A stretch of 64,000 nucleotides of DNA from JAQBVV01 sp965249205 (GTDB lineage Bacteria > Acidobacteriota > Vicinamibacteria > Vicinamibacterales > UBA2999), in the NCBI GenBank assembly GCA_965249205.1, contig CBDFLL010000006.1:1768075-1832074 (forward strand), read 5' to 3'. The position numbers were made by a program, and so were the translations under genes. Below the pieces are notes generated by a model. It did no database searches, was not told where the DNA came from, and saw only the letters and a program-made list of their open reading frames with translations. Positions 8,532-18,435 of this stretch are shown here, one piece after another (positions within the stretch are counted from its first letter, which is position 1; each line of letters opens with the position of its first letter).

Positions 8532-11255
8532 ATGGGTGACAGATACGATGCGGCTGAATCAACGAGTGTTACCAATCACTCCAGTCTGCTCCGACCCCGA
8601 CGGAGAGCAGGTTTGCACTCGGGGCTTCTAGCGCTCCAGGTAGCCGTGTGTCTGGTCGTGCTGCTCTTCCCACTAGCTGCTCAGGTGGGCGCACAAACAT
8701 CGGCCGCGCCCATCCATGGTCAGGTCAGGACCGTGCGTGCGTCTCGCGTCACCATGCCCGTGGCGATCGACGGCAGGCTGGATGACGACGCCTGGACCGG
8801 CCTCACACCCGTCAGCGATTTCCTGCAGCGCGAACCAGACGAGGGGCGGCCGGCGACCGAGGCCACCGAAGTGAGGGTCGGGTTCGATGACGACGCTCTC
8901 TACGTCGGTGTTCGGCTCTTTGACCGCGAACCGTCCACCATCGTGCGCCGGCTCACACGCCGGGACGCCGGGGCCAACTCCGACACGCTCAAGGTCTACC
9001 TCGATCCCTTCCTCGATCACCGTACGGGTGTGATGTTCGAGGTGAGCGCCGCGGGCGTACAGCGCGACGCGCTGATCTACGACGACAGTCGCGTCGATAG
9101 CACGTGGGATGCCGTGTGGTACTCGGCTGTTGGTCAGGATGCGGAGAGTTGGACGGTTGAGCTCCGAATCCCGTTTTCCCAGCTGCGCTTTGCCACGTCG
9201 ACGGGCCAGACGTGGGGGATCCAGGTGGTCCGCTACATCCACCGGAAGGCCGAAGAGCCGTGGCTCGAACTCGTCCCCAAGGACGCCAATTGGCTGGCAT
9301 CACGGATGGCGCATCTGACGGGCCTCGACGGAATCCGCTCCGGTAGTAACCTGGAACTGCTGCCCTACTTCACCTCACGGGCGAGCTTCGTCGCACCGAG
9401 GCGGGGGGATCCCTTCAACGACGGGTCGCGCTATCTGGGCAGCGCGGGACTGGACCTCAAGTGGGGCGCCACGAGCAACATCACACTCGATGCCACCGCG
9501 CGCCCAGATTTCGGGCAGGTGGAAGTCGATCCATCGGTCGTGAATCTCACCGAGTTCGAGACGTTCTTCGAGGAGAAGCGCCCGTTCTTCCTGGAGGGAT
9601 CCCAGATCTTCCGCCCGATGGCGGGGGACACCTTGTTCTACTCCCGTCGGATCGGGCGCGCGCCTCAGCTGAGGGCCGGAGGCGAATTTTCAGAGGCTGT
9701 CGATGGCACGACCATCCTCGGTGCGACGAAACTGACGGGGCGCACCAACGCTGGCTGGAGCTTCGGACTGCTGGACGCGGTGACCAGCCGGGAGCTCGCG
9801 GCAACCTCCAGCGGCGGCGTGCAGTCGAGAGTCGAGGTCGAACCTCTCACGAACTATCTTGTTGGACGGATCAGGAGGGACGGCCGGTTCGGAGGATTCG
9901 GGAGCATGGCGACGGCCACGAATCGCCGGCTTCAAACACAAGAGCTGCAGAACACACTGGCGCGCCAGGCCTATACGGTCAGCGGGGACGGCTATCTGTA
10001 TCTCGATCCACGGCGAGATTGGATACTCTCCGGCCAGGTGGCAGCGAGCCGTCTGGATGGTGACCCATCCGTCGTCCTGAGACAGCAGCGGTCGTCGCGC
10101 CGGTACTACCAGCGCCCCGACGCCGACCACGTGGAACTCGATCCGACGGCGACGTCCCTACGCGGATGGACCACCGAGCTCGCGTTGGAACGCAACAGCG
10201 GAACGTGGCGAATCGACGCGACGGCCTCGGCCACGAGCCCAGGTTTCGAGATGAACGACCTCGGATTCCAGCGCCGCGCCGACCGCATCGGCACGAACGT
10301 CCAGTTGAGCTGGACACGCGCCACCCCCGATCGCTGGACGCGGGATCGCTCGCTCTGGGTTTCGAAATCGAACGAGTGGAACTTTGGCCGCCAGGAGCAG
10401 CAGGACTCGTGGGCGGCAGGAGCCAGCGCCACCTTTCTCAACTACTGGTATGCGAACGGGAGTCTGTCGGTTGACCTCAGCACGCTCGATGACCATCTGA
10501 CAAGAGGTGGCCCACTCGCAGCATCGCCCGCCACGCGAGGCATCGACTTCGCCGTCGGCACCGATTCCCGGAAGACACTCTCGGTCTGGTTCGGACCCGG
10601 CTACTCTACCGATGAGGCGGGCGGCAACGGTGCGTATTTCTCATCCAGGGTGGACTTCAGGCCATCGCCAAGATTCGCCGCCTCGGTGGGGCCATCTTTC
10701 TCGCGGTACCGCACTGCGGCTCTGCTCCTCACAGCGGTGCCTGACCCGCTGGCCACCGACACGTTTGGGCACCGGTATGTCTTCGCCGAGATCGATCAAC
10801 GGAACATCTCGCTGACGACGCGGCTGGATCTGACGCTCACACCGAGGTTGTCAATGCAACTGTACGTCGAACCTTTCCTGGGAACCGGCCGCTACGACAC
10901 CTTCAAGGAATTCCTCCGGCCGCGCGCGTTCACGTTCGCGAAGTACGGTCAGCAGCGAGGCACGATTGTGGCGGAAGAGTCAGGGGATGAATACGTGGTC
11001 GACCCCGACGGGCCCGGGCCCGTCGCGCCGTTCACCATCACGAACCCAGACTTCAACGCGAAGTCGCTGACCGCCAAGGCTGTCCTTCGTTGGGAGTGGC
11101 GGCCAGGGTCCACGTTCTACTTCGTGTGGACTCAGCAGCGCTACGACGACGCCGACGCCGGGAACCCACGATTCGGTCCCGACGCAGGCCGCCTGTTCGC
11201 CGCGCCGGCCGACGACGTGTTCATGATAAAGGCGTCGTACTGGCTGGGACGCTGA
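8532..11255 (+). CDS. CBM9-like/DUF5916 outer-surface protein
   Basis: About 907 residues from ATG 8532; an upstream TTG at 8484 would add 16. A hydrophobic segment at about 35-55 (LLALQVAVCLVVLLFPL) is the signal peptide. A carbohydrate-binding family 9-like domain follows (IDGRLDDDAW ... VRVGFDDDALYVGVRLFD). The long C-terminal part matches DUF5916, with EFETFFEEKRPFFLEGSQIF as the conserved core, and ends as a predicted beta-barrel. Such proteins are abundant in Acidobacteriota and Bacteroidota; no activity is established. It stands alone, with a broken glycosyltransferase gene convergent downstream. Confidence 0.85.
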   Translation: MGDRYDAAESTSVTNHSSLLRPRRRAGLHSGLLALQVAVCLVVLLFPLAAQVGAQTSAAPIHGQVRTVRASRVTMPVAIDGRLDDDAWTGLTPVSDFLQREPDEGRPATEATEVRVGFDDDALYVGVRLFDREPSTIVRRLTRRDAGANSDTLKVYLDPFLDHRTGVMFEVSAAGVQRDALIYDDSRVDSTWDAVWYSAVGQDAESWTVELRIPFSQLRFATSTGQTWGIQVVRYIHRKAEEPWLELVPKDANWLASRMAHLTGLDGIRSGSNLELLPYFTSRASFVAPRRGDPFNDGSRYLGSAGLDLKWGATSNITLDATARPDFGQVEVDPSVVNLTEFETFFEEKRPFFLEGSQIFRPMAGDTLFYSRRIGRAPQLRAGGEFSEAVDGTTILGATKLTGRTNAGWSFGLLDAVTSRELAATSSGGVQSRVEVEPLTNYLVGRIRRDGRFGGFGSMATATNRRLQTQELQNTLARQAYTVSGDGYLYLDPRRDWILSGQVAASRLDGDPSVVLRQQRSSRRYYQRPDADHVELDPTATSLRGWTTELALERNSGTWRIDATASATSPGFEMNDLGFQRRADRIGTNVQLSWTRATPDRWTRDRSLWVSKSNEWNFGRQEQQDSWAAGASATFLNYWYANGSLSVDLSTLDDHLTRGGPLAASPATRGIDFAVGTDSRKTLSVWFGPGYSTDEAGGNGAYFSSRVDFRPSPRFAASVGPSFSRYRTAALLLTAVPDPLATDTFGHRYVFAEIDQRNISLTTRLDLTLTPRLSMQLYVEPFLGTGRYDTFKEFLRPRAFTFAKYGQQRGTIVAEESGDEYVVDPDGPGPVAPFTITNPDFNAKSLTAKAVLRWEWRPGSTFYFVWTQQRYDDADAGNPRFGPDAGRLFAAPADDVFMIKASYWLGR

Positions 11256-11304
11256 TCCGCCAGGCTAAAGAACATCTCCTATTCGAGATACGGCGATTCG
11301 ACGA

Positions 11305-11757
11305 TCAGCGTGGCGCGAAGACACATGTCTCAAGGCTGCGACGGCCCAGGGAGACCGGCGTCCACTGCTCCCGACATGGCTCGACCGGCAGCCTCACGAG
11401 GCCCGTGCGCCAGCGCCAGGCGCAGCGGGGCAGATAAAAGGCTTGCCACAGCCAGCGGTGAAGCGCTGGCGATCGCAGGAACCTGACCTCGCAGCCGAGA
11501 ATCTGGTGTCGTGCACGATGTACCGTGGGCTTCAGCGAGACTTGGTACCAGGTCACATCGCCGACCTCCCGTTGAATCGAATCCACAAATGCGTGATTTC
11601 CGGATGCCGACGCCCAGGTCGTGGCGAAGAGCTCTTGAGTGACCCCGTAGTGCGGATAGAAGTCCTCGAACACGTCCGCCGCGTCGAAAAACGCAATGCG
11701 GGGCCTCGGTGGATTCGCCGCGTTGAGTAGCGGCAGGTCGCCCGACCACGTGTTCAC
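11305..11757 (-). pseudogene. Truncated glycosyltransferase N-terminus
   Basis: 150 residues starting at an ATG that overlaps the stop of the FemAB-like gene (11754-11757), so it was the last gene of the glycan operon. The first ~115 residues look like the N-terminal half of a GT-B-type glycosyltransferase (RPRIAFFDAADVFEDFYP, then TWYQVSLKPTVHRARH). After AWRWR, near 11407, the sequence becomes Arg/Pro-rich and unlike the preceding part, and the frame ends 50 bp from the DUF5916 gene. The catalytic C-terminal half is missing. The family call is tentative; truncation is judged from length and the abrupt composition change. Confidence 0.5.
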
Positions 11758-12707
11758 GCCAGCTCACCTTCACGATATGCGGGGAAGTACGAGCTTGTCG
11801 TCGGGCCAGACGGCTTGGCAAGTGCCGCGTAGGCCCCGCGATCGAATATCCGTCCGCACAAGTACGCGGCTTTCGTGCCTGTAGACCAGCCTCGCTTGAA
11901 CCGCGCGAGGCCGTCAGACTGTTCCTCGCGCAGACCGGCGGCGGCCCCGAGATCGAGCCAGCGCACACCCGCTGCCGCGAAGTATCGTATGGCCTTCGAG
12001 AACACCGCGTATGACGCACGCGCGTCGTATCCGACATCTGTGTAGGCGCCGAGATGGTAGTATCCCGTTTCTCCCTGCACGTACCAGACCGTCATGCCAA
12101 CCGTGACGTTCTCGCGCCTGGCTCTGAACGCCACCATGCCCGGCACGCGACACTGCCGTCTGAGGGACTCCTCCGAAAATGCCGCCCAGCCCCGGATATC
12201 GTGCTTCGCACTGAGGATGCCGTAGAGGTGGACGACGTCGTCTTCGCAGGCACCGGCGCGGTCCAGTGCGTCGACCGTGACGCTCGCCAGACCTTTTCGC
12301 TCGTTGCGCCTATGATGGGCGCTAAGCATCGTTTCGGTCGAAACATGAAGGTCGACGACATGGTGCGATTTGAAGGGGACCGCGAGATCCGGAAAACACG
12401 CGGCCAGTTGCGCGCCGTCCAGATCGCAGAACGGGTCGATCACGGCCGAGAACGCCACCAGATCGGTGTTTGTCTCGAGCCAGCTAAGATCTTGCTCGAG
12501 GCCCGCCCAGTTGGGGCAGCAGAAAATCGGGTAGCAGCCCATGGCGTCTCGGCGCTCAGAGCCGCGAATGTGCCGCTCGAGAATCCATGCGCGACTTGCT
12601 GGCAAGAATCGAGGCGCGCCGAGTCCACCGAGCGCCGCGGCGTAGCTCGGATGGAAGTACCCGGTCGTGAGTGCGTGTGACGACGGACCGCTAGCTCCAG
12701 CCGGCAT
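11754..12707 (-). CDS. FemAB/GNAT-like acyltransferase
   Basis: 317 residues. The core KSHHVVDL, then SAHHRRNERKGL (positive helix), ARRENVTVGMTVWYV and ETGYYHLGAYTD, then YAVFSKAIRYFAAAGVRWLDLGAA, follows the pattern of FemAB-like and lipid/sugar N-acyltransferases in polysaccharide clusters. These transfer an acyl or aminoacyl group to an amino sugar or peptide. The gene overlaps the glycosyltransferase upstream (12691-12707) and the broken gene downstream, so it is within the operon. Together with the DegT aminotransferase it may N-acylate an amino sugar; that link is inference. Confidence 0.7.
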   Translation of the reverse strand: MPAGASGPSSHALTTGYFHPSYAAALGGLGAPRFLPASRAWILERHIRGSERRDAMGCYPIFCCPNWAGLEQDLSWLETNTDLVAFSAVIDPFCDLDGAQLAACFPDLAVPFKSHHVVDLHVSTETMLSAHHRRNERKGLASVTVDALDRAGACEDDVVHLYGILSAKHDIRGWAAFSEESLRRQCRVPGMVAFRARRENVTVGMTVWYVQGETGYYHLGAYTDVGYDARASYAVFSKAIRYFAAAGVRWLDLGAAAGLREEQSDGLARFKRGWSTGTKAAYLCGRIFDRGAYAALAKPSGPTTSSYFPAYREGELA

Positions 12708-13845
12708 CGCTCAGCATCTTTCCGAGGACGGCTGACGCTTCGAAGTGCTCCTCAGCGATGGCCCGAGCCGCGCGTGCATGGCGAGCGTAGTCGAGTTCGA
12801 GTTCCCGGAGTCGTTCGACCGCCTCGTCGAGCGTACTGAACAACAGCACTCCCTCGCCGACCGGGAGCCAGTCGCCGATTCCTGTGTCCTGGTGGAGCAC
12901 TGGTCGACCCGCTGCCATATAGCAGGTGCTTCGATCGCTGAACCAGCCGCATTGAGACTCGACGTACGCATGTTTGGCAACGCCGAAATCGGCCGCCGAA
13001 CCCGCGATGAACGCCTGATACGCGTCGATCGTTCCCGTGACCGCCAGGGGGCTGACCAGCTGCCAGCCCAACTCGCCGAGCCGATCTCGTGGCGCACCGC
13101 CACCCATGGCGACAACGCACGACCAGCGCGTCCGCGACGGCAGGGTCATGAAGCGGTCGAACTCCCGGTTCTTGTACCCGTAGCTTCGCCCTTCATGAGT
13201 GACCTCCCTTCCAGACGTCCAGTTCATCAGGGTTGTGATCGGCTCGCTGGCACCCTGCGTGTCAGCCTTCCAGAAACGTGTCGCGACGGCCGTCCGCGCG
13301 GGAATCCAGCGCCGTCCTGCCGCGGGGATGGAGCAGTCCGGCATGCCGATGCGGACGCCATGCGAGAACGCTGTGTCGTAGTGCTTGGTGGACTCCGCCT
13401 TCCGGCCTTCGCCCGCCAGCAATTGCAGCTGCGTGAACATCGGATCGACGTCGATGAATCCGCGACGGGGACACAACGAGAGCTCGTCGAACCAGGTGGC
13501 ATCACCCATGTCGAGAACGAAGCTGGCGCGACTCAACACGTCGCGCAGGCGCGACCATCCCGAGCCATGACAGATTCCGTTCACATCGACGAAGCTGTAG
13601 TCGGACGCCGCCAGCCCGTAGCGCGGCAGGACGCCCTGAAGAAACGCCAGTGCGGCTGTCGGATCGTCGGTCATCTCGTTCGAACGCGGGTCGTAGCAAT
13701 CCCCTGAACCGTTCTGCCGCTCGACGTAGTGCACCTGATAGCCCAGGCCCTCAAGGCCGGCCATCGTGTGGAGGTTGGCGAGCGCCATGCCCGCCAGCGG
13801 CAATTTACCGATGAACCCGACGACGACGGCAATCGGTTTACTCAA
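12691..13845 (-). CDS. Glycosyltransferase paralog 3 (GT-B-like, WFSDRS motif)
   Basis: 384 residues. N-terminal Rossmann-like segment with a hydrophobic first strand and GYQVHYVE, then CYDPRSNEMTDDP. The C-terminal half has WFSDRSTCYMAAGRPVLHQ followed by DTGIGDWLPVGEGVL, the nucleotide-sugar region of GT4-like enzymes. The same spaced motifs occur in the genes at 15127-16266 and 17155-18432, so the three are paralogs. It lies 36 bp downstream of the corrected aminotransferase stop. Acceptor and donor sugars are unknown. Confidence 0.7.
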   Translation of the reverse strand: MSKPIAVVVGFIGKLPLAGMALANLHTMAGLEGLGYQVHYVERQNGSGDCYDPRSNEMTDDPTAALAFLQGVLPRYGLAASDYSFVDVNGICHGSGWSRLRDVLSRASFVLDMGDATWFDELSLCPRRGFIDVDPMFTQLQLLAGEGRKAESTKHYDTAFSHGVRIGMPDCSIPAAGRRWIPARTAVATRFWKADTQGASEPITTLMNWTSGREVTHEGRSYGYKNREFDRFMTLPSRTRWSCVVAMGGGAPRDRLGELGWQLVSPLAVTGTIDAYQAFIAGSAADFGVAKHAYVESQCGWFSDRSTCYMAAGRPVLHQDTGIGDWLPVGEGVLLFSTLDEAVERLRELELDYARHARAARAIAEEHFEASAVLGKMLSDAGWS

Positions 13846-15130
13846 TCTGGAAAACCTCTTGTGGTCGGCCCTGGTCGCGCGTCAGCGCACATCCCGCGCG
13901 ATGACCAATCCCTCGCGCGGCAACCGCGCGGCGATTTCGGCCCCGTTGGCAAGCGCAAACTTGATCAGATCGCAGATAGCAATGATGTTCTGCGGCGAGA
14001 CCGCCCTTCCCGGTGGGCAGGACCAGCACTCGCTGCGTCAGCCTTTCTGTGCGTGGCAGCCGTGCTGCGACATCCGGCTGCGTCGTGCGATAGGGCTCCA
14101 TCCTGTGAACGCCAGGATAGAAATAGCGACGGGCCAGCACGTTGTCCCGGTGAAGCACCTCGAGCAGCGCATCGCGGTGGAGACCGGCCTTCGCCTCATC
14201 GACTTCGACCACGACATATTGGAAGTTCCAGCGTTCGTCGCCGGTGTATTCGACGAGGCGCAGCCCGGACACACCTCGCAGCTCCTCGACGTACTGCTCG
14301 TAGTTGCGGCGGTTCCACGCCACAACCTCGGCGATCGTCTCGAGCGACGCGAGGCCCATGGCCGCTGACACCTCCGACATCTTTCCGTTGGTCCCGATGG
14401 AGACGACGTGATCGTTGTCGCAGAACCCGAGATTCGTCATCAGGCGGATCGCTTCCGCCAGTTCGGAATCGTCGGTCACTACGGCGCCGCCCTCGAACGT
14501 GTTCAGAAACTTCGTGGCGTGGAAGCTGAAGACCTCTGCGTCGCCGAAGCCGCCAACCGCGCGACCTCGATGTGAACAGCCGAACGCGTGGGCGGCGTCG
14601 AAGAGGAGACGGAGCTTGTGGCGTACCGCAATGCGCTTCAGGCCTTCGACGTCACAGGCCCGTCCCCAGATGTGTACGCCGAGAATCCCGGTTGTGTGAC
14701 AGGTGATGAGCGCCTCGACCTGTGCCACATCGATCGCATGCGAGACAGGATCAATATCGCAAAAGACGGGGGTGATGCCCTGCCAGGCGAGCGCATGGGC
14801 CGTCGCCGGGAAGGTGAACGCGGGAACGATGACCTCTCCGGACATTTCGAGTGCGCGTATCGCGACTTCGAGCCCGACCGTGGCATTGCACACAGCCACG
14901 GCGTGTCTGACTCCGGCGACCGCTGCCACTTCCCGCTCGAACTCGAGAACCTCCGGTCCGCGGTTGGTGAGCCAGCCGCGATCGAAGACCCGCCGCATCC
15001 GTGCCTCCACTCGGTCGTAGGGCGGAAGGTTGGGCTGGCCGACGTGTAGGGGGCGGTCGAACAGCGGGCGACCGCCGAAGGCGCCGAGCGCGTCGACCGT
15101 CCGTACGCCAAGTTCTCCCGTCGAGTTCAT
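13838..15130 (-). pseudogene. DegT/DnrJ/EryC1-type sugar aminotransferase, frameshifted near 3' end
   Basis: PLP-dependent aminotransferase of nucleotide-sugar pathways: GYxTxRGPEVLEFE-type N-terminus (NRGPEVLEFE), PAFTFPATAHAL, FDAAHAFG (PLP Asp) and SFHATKFLNTFEGG with the Schiff-base Lys. The uninterrupted frame runs 430 residues, but after VLVLPTG (near 14020) it becomes unlike the family. One frame over, the same DNA reads RAVSPQNIIAICDLI and ends at a TGA at 13882, exactly the expected family C-terminus. A single extra base in the GGGAAGGG run explains this. Either recent decay or a sequencing error; the fold and active site are upstream of the shift. Confidence 0.8.
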
Positions 15131-16266
15131 AGAATCTCTTCGAGAAACCGGCCGAGAATCTTTTCAGCATCGAAATACATGCCGGCGATCTCACGTGCCC
15201 ACGCCGACTGCCGAGGAAAGTCGCTGTTGATCGTAGCCACGGCCGCAGCCGCTTCCTCCACCGTGCGAACCGCGAAGACGCCCCGGCCGTTTGGAATGTG
15301 ATCGCTGAACCCGGTGTCCTCGATGACCACCGGGCGACCGGCTGCCAGGTACGCGGTGCTTCGGTCGCTGAACCAGCCGCTATTGGTGGCGACGAACACG
15401 TGTTTGCAGACGCTGAACTCGCCTCGCGAGCCACGAACGTACTCCCAGAAGCTGTCGAACGACGCGGTGACGGCGTGGGCGTCCTGAAGGGTCCAACCCG
15501 CCTGTGCAAGCCGTTGCCTGGGCACGTGTTTGCCGGCGACGGCGATCTCCATCGGCGCCGCTGTTCTCCGCGGTAAGTCGAGAAAGTGCTCGAACTCGAC
15601 ATCCTTCTGGCCGAACGTCTGCCCGTTGAACTGGATCTGGTCGTGCGACTGCCAGTTCATCACCGTGGTGAACGGCCTGGAGGCGCTCGTCGTCATCGGC
15701 ACCGGTTCGTCCATGACGATCGGGTGCCACAGGTGACCCCATGTGCGGCCGGCGGTGGGCGCGGAGCTCCTCGCGGTCCCGACGTTGCGGCCGACGGTGT
15801 AGTAGTAGTCGTACTGCGGCAGCGGCTCGCCGCCTGCGAGTCGCTTCTCCATTTTCATCTGTGTAAAGCCGGGCTCTCCGTCCAGCAGGATCCGCACACC
15901 ACCTGTGGCTTCGGGAAGCCACGCACCGTGAGTCCCCATGTCAAGGAACACGTCGGCCGTTCTGAACACATCCTCGATCTGCCCGCGCGACAAACCGAAG
16001 TACTGTTGGCGGGCATCCACAAAACACCAGCGGTCCGCAAGTCCGAACCGCTCGAGCAGCGCGCCGACGGTTCTGGCGCCGTAGGTGCAGTCGTCGCTCA
16101 TCACGTTCCGGATCGGGTCGTAACAAGCGTCCGCGTACCCAGCCTTCTCGACAAAGTACACGTCGTGCCCCAACCGCTGAAATCCTCGGAGGTACTGGAG
16201 GACGTAGGACATCATCCCGCCAAGCGGATACCGCACCATGTACGATCCAACCACCACGCGCGCCAT
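15127..16266 (-). CDS. Glycosyltransferase paralog 2 (GT-B-like, WFSDRS motif)
   Basis: 379 residues. N-terminus VVVGSYMVRYPLGGMMSYVLQYLRGF is a glycine-turn typical of GT-B enzymes, followed by HDVYFVEKAG and CYDPIRNVMSDD. The C-terminal part has NSGWFSDRSTAYLAAGRPV and DTGFSDHIPNGRGVF. Middle segments TTVMNWQSHDQIQFNGQ and FGQKDVEFEHFLDLP have clear counterparts in the 17155 gene (TTVMSWTNYKP, GQKDIEFQRFVELP). It overlaps the aminotransferase by 4 bp and sits 4 bp after the pyruvyl-transferase-like gene. Probably adds one sugar of the cluster's glycan. Confidence 0.75.
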   Translation of the reverse strand: MARVVVGSYMVRYPLGGMMSYVLQYLRGFQRLGHDVYFVEKAGYADACYDPIRNVMSDDCTYGARTVGALLERFGLADRWCFVDARQQYFGLSRGQIEDVFRTADVFLDMGTHGAWLPEATGGVRILLDGEPGFTQMKMEKRLAGGEPLPQYDYYYTVGRNVGTARSSAPTAGRTWGHLWHPIVMDEPVPMTTSASRPFTTVMNWQSHDQIQFNGQTFGQKDVEFEHFLDLPRRTAAPMEIAVAGKHVPRQRLAQAGWTLQDAHAVTASFDSFWEYVRGSRGEFSVCKHVFVATNSGWFSDRSTAYLAAGRPVVIEDTGFSDHIPNGRGVFAVRTVEEAAAAVATINSDFPRQSAWAREIAGMYFDAEKILGRFLEEIL

Positions 16267-16270
16267 CGAT

Positions 16271-17158
16271 TCACCCGACCCGCGCGGGCGATTTCATCGC
16301 CTCAATGAAGCGATCGTGGACGTCCGAGAGACGGGTTCGCGCTCGCTCGCCAGCGGTTCGCGCGTGCTCGCGTGCTGCCGCAGTCAAGCAGTAATCAAAT
16401 GCTCTCGAAAGATCGCCATCATCCACCGCGTCTGCCACGAAGGAGGCCGGCCAACCGATCGTGTTCGACTGACGCCGAAGCTTCGCGCCGCCAGCAATCG
16501 GGTCAAGAGCTACCACCGGCACGCGATGCTTGAGCGCCAGCACCAGACCGTGAAGGCGCGTGGTCACCACGACATCCATCCGGGCGATGAGTGACTCAAC
16601 TGCTTCGGCAGTCCGTAGGCCGGTCGCGTTCACGTCGAGCCGGGTGTCGATCCTGACCGGCGCCATCGGCCGCGACGCCACAAGGCGCTCCACGGCGGCG
16701 TTCGCGAGATCGTGCGCGCCGTTCCGATACTCCTTTTGGTGGTGCGCGAGCACGACGCCGACCACTGGTACCGGCTGTGCTGGCGCCAGAAACGCGAGGT
16801 CCGGCCGCACTGTGGCCGAACTGTCCCGTTCCAGGAGCAGGTCGAAAGGGTTCCACGTTTCGAGTGGTTCCAGCATCGACAGATTCACACCGACCAGCCG
16901 ACGTCCCGCAAAGCGCTCTAGAAACCCCGGGATCGGCCACCCGTTGCCAAACGGACCGCAGACGAAGACTACATCCGAATAGCCGGCTGGATCGACGGTG
17001 CTCCACTCGACGCCACCCACAAACGGCGGCGCGATCGCGACATCGTATGGGCGCCCGGCGTCTTCGAGCCATCGACAGACCAAATCGCGAGTCAACAGGT
17101 CGCCCGCGGTGGCGCCCATTTGGGGGAAACTGAACCAACCTGCCACGAGTGTCTTCAA
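16271..17158 (-). CDS. Polysaccharide pyruvyl transferase-like protein
   Basis: 295 residues. N-terminal Rossmann strand MKTLVAGWFSF and glycine turn, and C-terminal VVTTRLHGLVLALKHRVPVVALDP, the signature of the polysaccharide pyruvyl transferase family (CsaB/WcaK). These enzymes form ketal pyruvate on terminal sugars, making the polymer acidic, although many family members are uncharacterised. Starts overlap the stop of paralog 1 by 4 bp (17155-17158). Context supports a surface glycan. Confidence 0.8.
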   Translation of the reverse strand: MKTLVAGWFSFPQMGATAGDLLTRDLVCRWLEDAGRPYDVAIAPPFVGGVEWSTVDPAGYSDVVFVCGPFGNGWPIPGFLERFAGRRLVGVNLSMLEPLETWNPFDLLLERDSSATVRPDLAFLAPAQPVPVVGVVLAHHQKEYRNGAHDLANAAVERLVASRPMAPVRIDTRLDVNATGLRTAEAVESLIARMDVVVTTRLHGLVLALKHRVPVVALDPIAGGAKLRRQSNTIGWPASFVADAVDDGDLSRAFDYCLTAAAREHARTAGERARTRLSDVHDRFIEAMKSPARVG

Positions 17159-18432
17159 GCTCTCACCTGTGCGAGCGTGGCGTGGCGGCCGGTGGTCATC
17201 GCGCGTTCGATGAGGTCGGTCAGCACACGATCGGAATCGAAGTACGCGGCGGCAATTTCCCTAGCCGCCACGGCCTGGCGCGGATAGTCCGCCTCGACCT
17301 CGCCAACCGCAGCCGCGGCCTCATCCAGTGACGAGAAGGCCAGTACGCCCAAACCCGTCGGGATGACGTCGCCGAACCCCGTATCCTCGACGATGACAGG
17401 TCTCCCCGCTGCTAAGTAGCAGGCGGATCGGCAGCTGAACCAACCCGGGCGCCCCTTCACGTAGCCGTTCTTTGCCACGCTCCACTCGCCTTTCGACGAC
17501 TGGATGTACGCCCGATAGCGATCGAGATTGGAGCAGGCCGCGTGAGCGTCAATCACCTTCCAGCCGGCTTGCGTCAGGCGCTCGGAGGCGCTCAGCCGTA
17601 CGCCCGACGGAGCCCGTCTGGCCGCGTCGCCGCCCGATTTCCACTGCACGTGCTCCGTGGCGTTGAGCGCAACCTCGAACGTCATGCCCGGCCGCGTGCG
17701 CGGAAGCTCGACGAACCGCTGGAACTCGATGTCCTTCTGTCCGTACTGCTGACCGCCATGTCGCAGTGGCTTGTAATTCGTCCAGCTCATGACGGTCGTG
17801 TAGGCCGGCCTCGGCTCCCGGGTGGGCGTCCACTCAGAAAGGATAATCGGCTGACGTGTCGGAAGCCACGTGTACGCCGTTCCAGGCACGGGTGCCGACA
17901 GGCGCTCGCCGAAGCTGAAGTGCACATCGTGGGCCGCAACGCGCTTTCGAAACTTCAGCTGACCACGTGGCAAAGCCAACTTGATCTGTGTGAACACCGG
18001 ATCGGAGTCGATGTACGCGAGCCGTGTGATGCTGCGGTAGTCCGAGGGCCTCTTGAGCGTACCTGACAGATTAATCAGCAGGTCTGCGGTCCGGAGCACA
18101 TCGCGCCGCTTCGCGCCGGACATACCGAACCAGCGCGGTTTGATCGGAAAGCGATACGCCCACCGCTCGCCAAGCCCAAATCGCGCCATTACTGTTGATA
18201 AGTGATTCACGTTCGCGCTGGGGTCGTGCGCGACCCAGTCCTGGCCCGAGGCACCGCCATTCAGCGTGTACGGCCACTCACCAGAGTCTTCGAAATAGTA
18301 GACATCGTGGCCGAGACGATGAAGTCCGAGTGGGTACTGCACGTAGTCCCACGCCACGCCGCCGAGCCACGGATGCTGCGCAATCAGACCGGTGACGACG
18401 ATCCGAAGGGATTGACTCGTGCGTCCAGTCAT
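17155..18432 (-). CDS. Glycosyltransferase paralog 1 (GT-B-like)
   Basis: 425 residues, the longest of the three. N-terminus VVTGLIAQHPWLGGVAWDYVQYPLGLHRLGHDVYYFEDSG contains the GT-B glycine turn and the shared HDVYYxE motif; the C-terminal half has PGWFSCRSACYLAAGRPV (Ser-Cys instead of Ser-Asp) and DTGFGDVIPTGLGVLAF. A middle insertion of about 25 residues around 250-275 (WKSGGDAARRAPSG) distinguishes it. The ATG at 18432 lies 3 bp after the ancestral stop of the upstream kinase (18436). Confidence 0.75.
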   Translation of the reverse strand: MTGRTSQSLRIVVTGLIAQHPWLGGVAWDYVQYPLGLHRLGHDVYYFEDSGEWPYTLNGGASGQDWVAHDPSANVNHLSTVMARFGLGERWAYRFPIKPRWFGMSGAKRRDVLRTADLLINLSGTLKRPSDYRSITRLAYIDSDPVFTQIKLALPRGQLKFRKRVAAHDVHFSFGERLSAPVPGTAYTWLPTRQPIILSEWTPTREPRPAYTTVMSWTNYKPLRHGGQQYGQKDIEFQRFVELPRTRPGMTFEVALNATEHVQWKSGGDAARRAPSGVRLSASERLTQAGWKVIDAHAACSNLDRYRAYIQSSKGEWSVAKNGYVKGRPGWFSCRSACYLAAGRPVIVEDTGFGDVIPTGLGVLAFSSLDEAAAAVGEVEADYPRQAVAAREIAAAYFDSDRVLTDLIERAMTTGRHATLAQVRA

Positions 18433-18435
18433 CTA

